Of a DNA stretch of 11,623 bases, positions 8,001 through 11,623 are shown one piece after another. A model generated the notes under the pieces. That model ran no database searches. It saw only the letters and a list, made by a program, of their open reading frames with translations, and was not told the DNA's origin. Each line of letters starts with the position of its first letter. The stretch's first letter is position 1. This stretch comes from Bacteroidota bacterium. Its GTDB lineage: Bacteria > Bacteroidota > Bacteroidia > 2-12-FULL-35-15. The position numbers and the translations under genes are program-made. The stretch is from positions 1 to 11,623 of the forward strand of contig JAIOQD010000461.1 of the NCBI GenBank assembly GCA_021413595.1, given 5' to 3'.

Positions 8001-8505
8001 TATGAGTCCTTTTATTGGAAGAACAATTGTATTTACAATTGTTGCAACCAATCTTGGTACTGATAATGGAACCGGAGTAGAAGTTAATGATATATTACAA
8101 AGCGGTTACACGTTCGTTTCATCAACAACAACAGATGGTACTTATGATCCTGCAACAGGTGTATGGACAATTGACTCTCTGAATAGTGGAGCTTCTGAAA
8201 CATTAACGGTAACTGTCACAGTAAATGTAGATGGAAATTACGTTAACACTGCCATAATATACGGAACTGAAACTGATTTAAACATGGCTAATAATGTTTC
8301 ATCAGTAGAACCGATCCCAACAGACTTCTTTATTCCTGAAGGGTACTCTCCAAATGGTGACGGAATAAATGATGTATTTGTGATCAGAGGAATATTAAAC
8401 TTTCCTGAGAACACATTTGTGATCTTTAATCGTTGGGGAAATAAAGTGTACGAAACAAGTTCTTACAAAAACACATGGGATGGTAAAACAACACTAGGAT
8501 ATTAA
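5032..8505 (+). CDS. T9SS-secreted ice-binding-family (DUF3494) adhesin
   Basis: This is a predicted exported surface adhesin of 1157 residues. The signal peptide ends near NFGQ (residue 24). Two DUF3494 ice-binding-family domains follow, at about 25-228 and 245-455. Each shows the VFIF/VFVI...LINGA...NVYW/NVFW...GR-A---GAI series and ends in a GCGS linker. Ig-like modules run from about 458 to 980; the three at 550-635, 636-721 and 722-807 are nearly identical. Residues 981-1096 form a DUF11 domain (DLSIVKTASD). Residues 1097-1157 form a gliding-motility-type (type B) T9SS C-terminal domain with FIPEGYSPNGDGIND and IFNRWGNKVYE. That domain stops at WDGKTTLGY and lacks the usual final strands with GTYFY. 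DUF3494 proteins can bind ice, but many homologues have unknown ligands, so ice binding is a hypothesis. The next two genes encode its likely SprF-type partner and an OmpA protein. Confidence 0.9.
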   Translation: MKNKLLNTLTAVILLLMPNINFGQVITLGAAADYALFTTAGAVSSGATYKYDAQITGNIGSNTALPTNFGNVDVVMIGSAAAETGLMVADGQLLTATQTNVPPGISLGAPGVGQTLFGGVHVMTNATLSLNGNLNLDAQNDPTKVFIFRLNGDFNVANLSKVRLINGALACNVYWRVNGVVSLGTDVAMKGTIVAHGAINLTANDTLEGRALAIIGAITVFESKIYTPIGCGSLPLPGPLKPNLASLACWTIFSANGLIENTAPFATSIGDVGNNNIGAITGWTPAMVTGTLHNIFPDAATDTAAVHLTSVYNEIYALPVDIILTEPTLLGHNLVLTPHVYSMGAAGFITDTLILNALGDANAVFVIKIMVGGLDTYAGSAIKLINGAQSQNVFWMVASGDVLLNDNVSFRGNIITEAGSINMRYTNVDLDGRAFTKVGAIRAQDLVAIMPPGCGSAPIVVTDPINDTVCFGDTASFSVTATGTNLTYQWMDGITPLINGGNISGADSATLYIYPTSFSDTSSFYHVIVNGDLMPPDTSSYASLTVNTAPVITMQPTSKTVCEGDSTGFVVVATGTALTYQWRKGLTNIFGATNDTLTIDPASISDVAGNYNVVITGACLPDVTSLSVSLDVNTSPVITMQPTSKTVCEGDSTGFVVVATGTALTYQWRKGLTNIFGATNDTLTIDPASISDVAGNYNVVITGTCLPSVTSLSVSLDVNPSPVITMQPTSKTVCEGDSTGFVVVATGTALTYQWRKGLTDIFGATNDTLTIDPANISDVAGNYNVVITGTCLPGVTSTTVSLDVNTAPTITLQPVDQTVCAGDTVNFTVAATGTGLTYQWRKGIINLSNIGNISGADSTTLTISGAMVTDSASNYNVVVTGTCAPSATSMNVSLIVNPIPVAVASNTSPICEGASLSITAQTLTGAAYSWTGPNGYNSSTQDSVILAATVANSGTYTLTVTQNGCSDTSTTVVAVNVCFTDLSIVKTASDMSPFIGRTIVFTIVATNLGTDNGTGVEVNDILQSGYTFVSSTTTDGTYDPATGVWTIDSLNSGASETLTVTVTVNVDGNYVNTAIIYGTETDLNMANNVSSVEPIPTDFFIPEGYSPNGDGINDVFVIRGILNFPENTFVIFNRWGNKVYETSSYKNTWDGKTTLGY
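6679..7452 (+). repeat. Three tandem 258-bp Ig-module repeats
   Basis: The units are 6679-6936, 6937-7194 and 7195-7452, each exactly 258 bases (86 codons), in phase with the adhesin reading frame. Units 1 and 2 differ at only about 11 positions by eye, and unit 3 differs slightly more. Differences cluster near the unit ends (for example the ACLPD, TCLPS and TCLPG region). Each unit encodes an Ig-like domain starting PVITMQPTSKTVCEGDS with two Cys. Diverged copies flank them at about 6409-6678 and 7453-7725. This near-identity points to recent unequal recombination or gene conversion. Confidence 0.93.
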
Positions 8506-8543
8506 TCAGAAAATTAAATCAGGAATTTAAAATATAAAATAAA

Positions 8544-9485
8544 ATGAAAACACTTAAAAAAATAGCAATCGGATTGGTTTTAACTTCAGGGAGTTTAGCC
8601 ATTCATGCACAGCAAGCTCCCATGTACACGCATTATATGTATAATACATTATCTGTTAATCCCGGCTATGCCGGGAGCAGAGATGCTTTAACAGTAACTG
8701 CGCTGCATAGATCACAATGGGTTGACTTTAAAGGAGCGCCTTTAACTCAAACGTTAACTTTACATGCTCCATTAAAAAACGAGCATATTGGAATAGGCTT
8801 ATCTGTGCTTAATGATAAAATAGGCCCCAATAACAATACCTCTGTAATGGCTGATTTTGCATACATCATGAGGCTAACACCAAAATCGAAATTGGCACTT
8901 GGCTTAAGTGCTGGTGCGAATATCTGGCAAGCGAACTTGAGCACACTTGAATTAGATCAACAAAGTGATCCTGTGTTTCAAAATAATATTCAAAATCATG
9001 CCACCCCTAACTTCGGTTTTGGTGCGTATTATTCCAGAGAGCGTTTTTATGCTGGTGTTTCTGCTCCTAATTTATTGCAGAATAATTATTCTGTAGTAAC
9101 AACAGATGCCGGAACTACTTTGAAAGGAAAAGAACAAAGACATTTCTTTCTTATCGCGGGAACATTGCTTAAATTAAGTGACAACCTTGACTTTAAACCA
9201 ACAACGTTAATTAAAGTAACACCTGCTGCCCCAATTCAGGCAGATCTTACAGCATCATTTGTAATTATGAAAAAATTATTGGTAGGTGCAATGTATCGCT
9301 CAGGCGATGCTGTTGGAGCTTTAGTAGGATTTGACATAACAGATCAATTTCATATTGGTTATTCTTACGATTGGTCTTATGGTTTACAAACATCTAAGTA
9401 TAACAAGGGAAGTCATGAAATTGTATTAAGATATGATTTTTTAATCTTTGATAAAAAGCAAATTCATTCCCCAAGAAATTTCTAA
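8544..9485 (+). CDS. PorP/SprF family T9SS outer-membrane protein
   Basis: The 313-residue product has the usual family length and a signal peptide ending in IHAQ (residue 23). It carries the family signature MYTHYMYNTLSVNPGYAGS (27-45), followed by LHRSQWVDFKGAP. Alternating amphipathic strands with Gly-rich turns (GIGLSVLND, LALGLSAGANIW, FGFGAYYSRERFYAGVSAPNLL) continue to a final strand at HEIVLRYDFLIF. This is a FadL-like beta-barrel of the outer membrane. In Flavobacterium johnsoniae, SprF-like proteins encoded beside type B C-terminal-domain proteins are needed for their secretion or surface attachment. The position 38 bases after the adhesin gene fits that role exactly. It is probably co-transcribed from the promoter at 4931-4997. 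This is one of usually many paralogues, so it is not necessarily the core PorP. Confidence 0.93.
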   Translation: MKTLKKIAIGLVLTSGSLAIHAQQAPMYTHYMYNTLSVNPGYAGSRDALTVTALHRSQWVDFKGAPLTQTLTLHAPLKNEHIGIGLSVLNDKIGPNNNTSVMADFAYIMRLTPKSKLALGLSAGANIWQANLSTLELDQQSDPVFQNNIQNHATPNFGFGAYYSRERFYAGVSAPNLLQNNYSVVTTDAGTTLKGKEQRHFFLIAGTLLKLSDNLDFKPTTLIKVTPAAPIQADLTASFVIMKKLLVGAMYRSGDAVGALVGFDITDQFHIGYSYDWSYGLQTSKYNKGSHEIVLRYDFLIFDKKQIHSPRNF

Positions 9486-9516
9486 AATTCTTACAAAAAC
9501 TTAAAACTTAAAAACT

Positions 9517-11496
9517 ATGAAAAAAATATATATTCCCTTAATTGTACTAATCGGGATGGGCTTTACCGCCACAGCACAAAAAAAATCAAGTAAAGAAAAA
9601 AGAGGAGATAAATATGCTTTTAGTTACACTTTTGATAAAGCAATTGACTCTTACAATAAAGCTAAAAGCTTAACAACTGAAGGACAACGTCATTTAGCTG
9701 AAAGTTACAGCAACATGAATCAAAATGTTGAATCAGAAGCTGCCTACGCAATATTAGTAACTAAACCTGAAGGAGTTTTACCTGAAGATTATTACAATTA
9801 TGCTATGATCTTAAAAACCAATAGCAAATATGATGAGGCTAATAAATGGATGGATAAGTTCAATGAAGTTAAACCAAGTGATTTGCGTGCAAAGGATTAT
9901 GTTGCTAATAAAGGTCAGATATCCAAAATATCAACTGATGATGGAAAATATAAAATAGTTCATTTAGATTTCAATACTGATGCGGAAGATTTTGGTACTT
10001 GTTATTATAAGAACAAAATTGTTTTTTCATCAAGTGGAGCCAATCCTAAATCAAATGCAAAAAAATACAATTGGAACGGCAAGCCATTCTTGAATATGTA
10101 TGTATCCGAAGTGGAGAATGGTCAATTAAAAACAGCTGAAATTTTTGATAAAACATTGGATGGAAAAATGCACGATGGGCCTGCAAGTTTTAGCAATGAT
10201 GGCACTTTCATGGCATTCACACAAAATAATTATGAACTTAAAAGAAAAGAACGTATAGTTAGAGTTCAAATTTGTTTTAGCAATTTTAAAGATGATAAGT
10301 GGTCGGAACCGGAATTTTTTGCTCTTAACAGTAAAGAATACTCGGTTGGACATCCTAGTTTGACTTCAAATGGTAACACAATGTATTTTACAAGTGACAT
10401 GCCAGGAGGTTTTGGTGGAGCTGATATCTATAAAATTGCGAAAGACGATAAAGGAGTTTGGGGGAAAGCTGAAAATCTTGGCGATAAAATAAATACCGAA
10501 GGTGATGAATTATTCCCTTTTTATGAAGAAAAAAACGGTGTTTTGTTTTTCTCCTCTAACGGACGTTTCGGTTTAGGTGGCTTAGATATCTTTATTTGTG
10601 CTACCAATGGTTCTAAACTCGGAACAGTTCGCAATGCAGGTGCTCCTTTAAATACACAATTTGATGATTTTTCTGCGATATCAAATGATCAATTGAGCAC
10701 AGGATATTTTTCTTCAAACAGAACTGGTGGCAGTGGAGATGATGATATCTATTCTGTTGATTATTTGAAATTAGACATTGGTAAAAAAATTGAAGGTCTT
10801 GCAAAAGAGAAAAACGAAAGTCCGATTTCTAACACATTTGTAACATTACTTGATGATAAAGGAAACGTAATTGATACGTTGACCACCAAAGCTGATGGAG
10901 CTTATTCATTTTTAGCGGACACAGATAAGAATTTCAAATTAACCGGTAACAAAGAAAATTTTGAAGAAGGCACTACTACTGCCAATACTTTTGCTAAAGA
11001 ATTTATTGTAAAAGCAGATGTGATACTTCTTAAAAAGGAAGAAGTTATTGCTAAAAAAATAGAAGAAAAAATTCAGGTTGGTGCTGATCTAGGAAAAATA
11101 TTGGCACTTAATTCTATTTATTTTGACCTAGATAAATATGATCTTCGCCCTGATGCAGTAGTTGAATTAGACAAAATTGTTAAGATAATGAATGAATATC
11201 CTGATATGATTGTTGAATTAGGATCTCATACTGATTGTAGAGCAACTAAAGAATATAATCAGATATTATCTGACAAGAGAGCAAAAGTACCGGCTTGGTA
11301 TGTTAAAAAAAGAATCAATAACCCGGAACGTATTCATGGTAAAGGTTATGGTGAAGAAAAACTAACAAGTGGTTGTGCATGTGAAGGTGAAGTTGTTTCA
11401 ACCTGTTCAGAAGAGCAATTCCAAAGCGACAGACGTACTGAATTCATTATTATAAGAAAAACAATTAGTCTTGATGCACCATTATCGGTAGACTAA
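9517..11496 (+). CDS. PorE-like OmpA/PD40 protein of the adhesin operon
   Basis: The 659-residue product has a signal peptide ending in TATAQ (residue 21). A short TPR-like helical region covers about 33-118. PD40-type propeller blades lie at about 145-420, including TMYFTSDMPGGFGGADIYK, VLFFSSNGRFGLGGLDIF and GYFSSNRTGGSGDDDIY. A carboxypeptidase-regulatory-like domain lies at about 424-485. An OmpA_C domain at about 520-655 has IYFDLDKYDLRPDA, SHTDCRATKEYN (570-581), LSDKRA and DRRTEF (638-643). A Cys-bearing insert (SGCACEGEVVSTC, 618-630) precedes the last motif, and Cys573 follows the HTD motif. The likely role is to couple the PorP/SprF-adhesin complex to peptidoglycan from the periplasm. 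The gene starts 31 bases after the PorP/SprF gene and is last in the operon, followed by two terminators. Confidence 0.9.
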   Translation: MKKIYIPLIVLIGMGFTATAQKKSSKEKRGDKYAFSYTFDKAIDSYNKAKSLTTEGQRHLAESYSNMNQNVESEAAYAILVTKPEGVLPEDYYNYAMILKTNSKYDEANKWMDKFNEVKPSDLRAKDYVANKGQISKISTDDGKYKIVHLDFNTDAEDFGTCYYKNKIVFSSSGANPKSNAKKYNWNGKPFLNMYVSEVENGQLKTAEIFDKTLDGKMHDGPASFSNDGTFMAFTQNNYELKRKERIVRVQICFSNFKDDKWSEPEFFALNSKEYSVGHPSLTSNGNTMYFTSDMPGGFGGADIYKIAKDDKGVWGKAENLGDKINTEGDELFPFYEEKNGVLFFSSNGRFGLGGLDIFICATNGSKLGTVRNAGAPLNTQFDDFSAISNDQLSTGYFSSNRTGGSGDDDIYSVDYLKLDIGKKIEGLAKEKNESPISNTFVTLLDDKGNVIDTLTTKADGAYSFLADTDKNFKLTGNKENFEEGTTTANTFAKEFIVKADVILLKKEEVIAKKIEEKIQVGADLGKILALNSIYFDLDKYDLRPDAVVELDKIVKIMNEYPDMIVELGSHTDCRATKEYNQILSDKRAKVPAWYVKKRINNPERIHGKGYGEEKLTSGCACEGEVVSTCSEEQFQSDRRTEFIIIRKTISLDAPLSVD

Positions 11497-11529
11497 AATA
11501 GTCTTTTGAAGCTGAAAACTATTTTTTTT
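11495..11529 (+). terminator. First terminator of the adhesin operon
   Basis: AAAATAGT (11495-11502) pairs with ACTATTTT (11518-11525). With a bulged C the stem extends by TTT against AAA, and the 3' arm runs into T residues up to 11529. The stem is AT-rich and overlaps the stop codon of the last gene, so it may be leaky. It is backed up by the stronger hairpin downstream. Confidence 0.5.
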
Positions 11530-11548
11530 AACAGTAATAAATTGAGAC

Positions 11549-11589
11549 AAAAAAAGAGCGTTGCTTATTTAGCAGCGCTCTTTTTTTTT
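11549..11589 (+). terminator. Strong bidirectional intrinsic terminator
   Basis: GAGCGTTGCT (11556-11565) pairs with AGCAGCGCTC (11571-11580), with one G-T wobble and the 5-base loop TATTT. Seven A precede and nine T follow, extending the stem and giving a T run on both strands. It ends the adhesin operon and separates it from the next unit. Confidence 0.9.
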
Positions 11590-11609
11590 ATAAATCAGTA
11601 TCAAAAAAA

Positions 11610-11623
11610 GTGTGAATCATGTA
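11610..11623 (+). promoter_or_regulatory. Box 1 of a third three-box promoter, cut by the window end
   Basis: GTGTGAATCATGTA is identical to box 1 of the adhesin promoter (4932-4945) over all 14 visible bases. It also lies directly after a strong terminator, where a new transcription unit would begin. Boxes 2 and 3, if present, lie outside the window. Confidence 0.6.

Overview
The window looks like a chromosomal segment of a free-living, probably aquatic or cold-habitat Bacteroidota (Flavobacteriia/Sphingobacteriia-type). The grounds are AT-rich DNA, A-rich leaders instead of Shine-Dalgarno sites, promoter cores of the Bacteroidota TAnnTTTG type, a PorP/SprF protein, OmpA/PD40 proteins and a gliding-motility-type (type B) C-terminal domain. 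These features belong to the type IX secretion system (T9SS), which is restricted to this phylum. All supported genes are on the + strand.

Left part (1-2600), small and partly decayed genes: a Lys/Asp-rich disordered 80-residue protein (55-297), a strong terminator (429-460), an OmpA-family coiled-coil lipoprotein (618-1421), a 3' remnant that reads like the end of a catalase gene (about 1411-1590), a 128-residue protein of the eRF1-like 'translational machinery protein' group (1652-2038), a perfect 40-bp palindrome (2105-2144), and a small conserved-looking gene that is whole only if a frameshift in an A8 run is allowed (2186-2508).

Middle (2601-4580): a PorE-like envelope protein with TPR-like repeats, a PD40 propeller, a carboxypeptidase-regulatory-like domain and an OmpA peptidoglycan-binding domain. 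A 451-bp gene-poor gap follows, with a promoter at its right end.

Right part (5032-11496): a compact three-gene operon with 38- and 31-base gaps, closed by two tandem terminators. Gene 1 is a 1157-residue secreted adhesin: two DUF3494 ice-binding-family domains, about six Ig-like modules (three nearly identical), a DUF11 domain and a shortened type B T9SS C-terminal domain. Gene 2 is a PorP/SprF outer-membrane protein. Gene 3 is a second PorE-like OmpA/PD40 protein. The inferred picture is a surface-attached, ice-binding-like adhesin with its own secretion/attachment partner and a link to peptidoglycan.

The least expected signal is regulatory. The lipoprotein gene and the adhesin operon have promoters with the same three boxes at the same spacing (0, +30 and +60 bases): TGTGTGAATNATGTAA, then TRTGTAACA, then ACCTTTGC. 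The first box occurs a third time at the extreme right edge of the window. This suggests a regulon joining envelope and adhesin genes.
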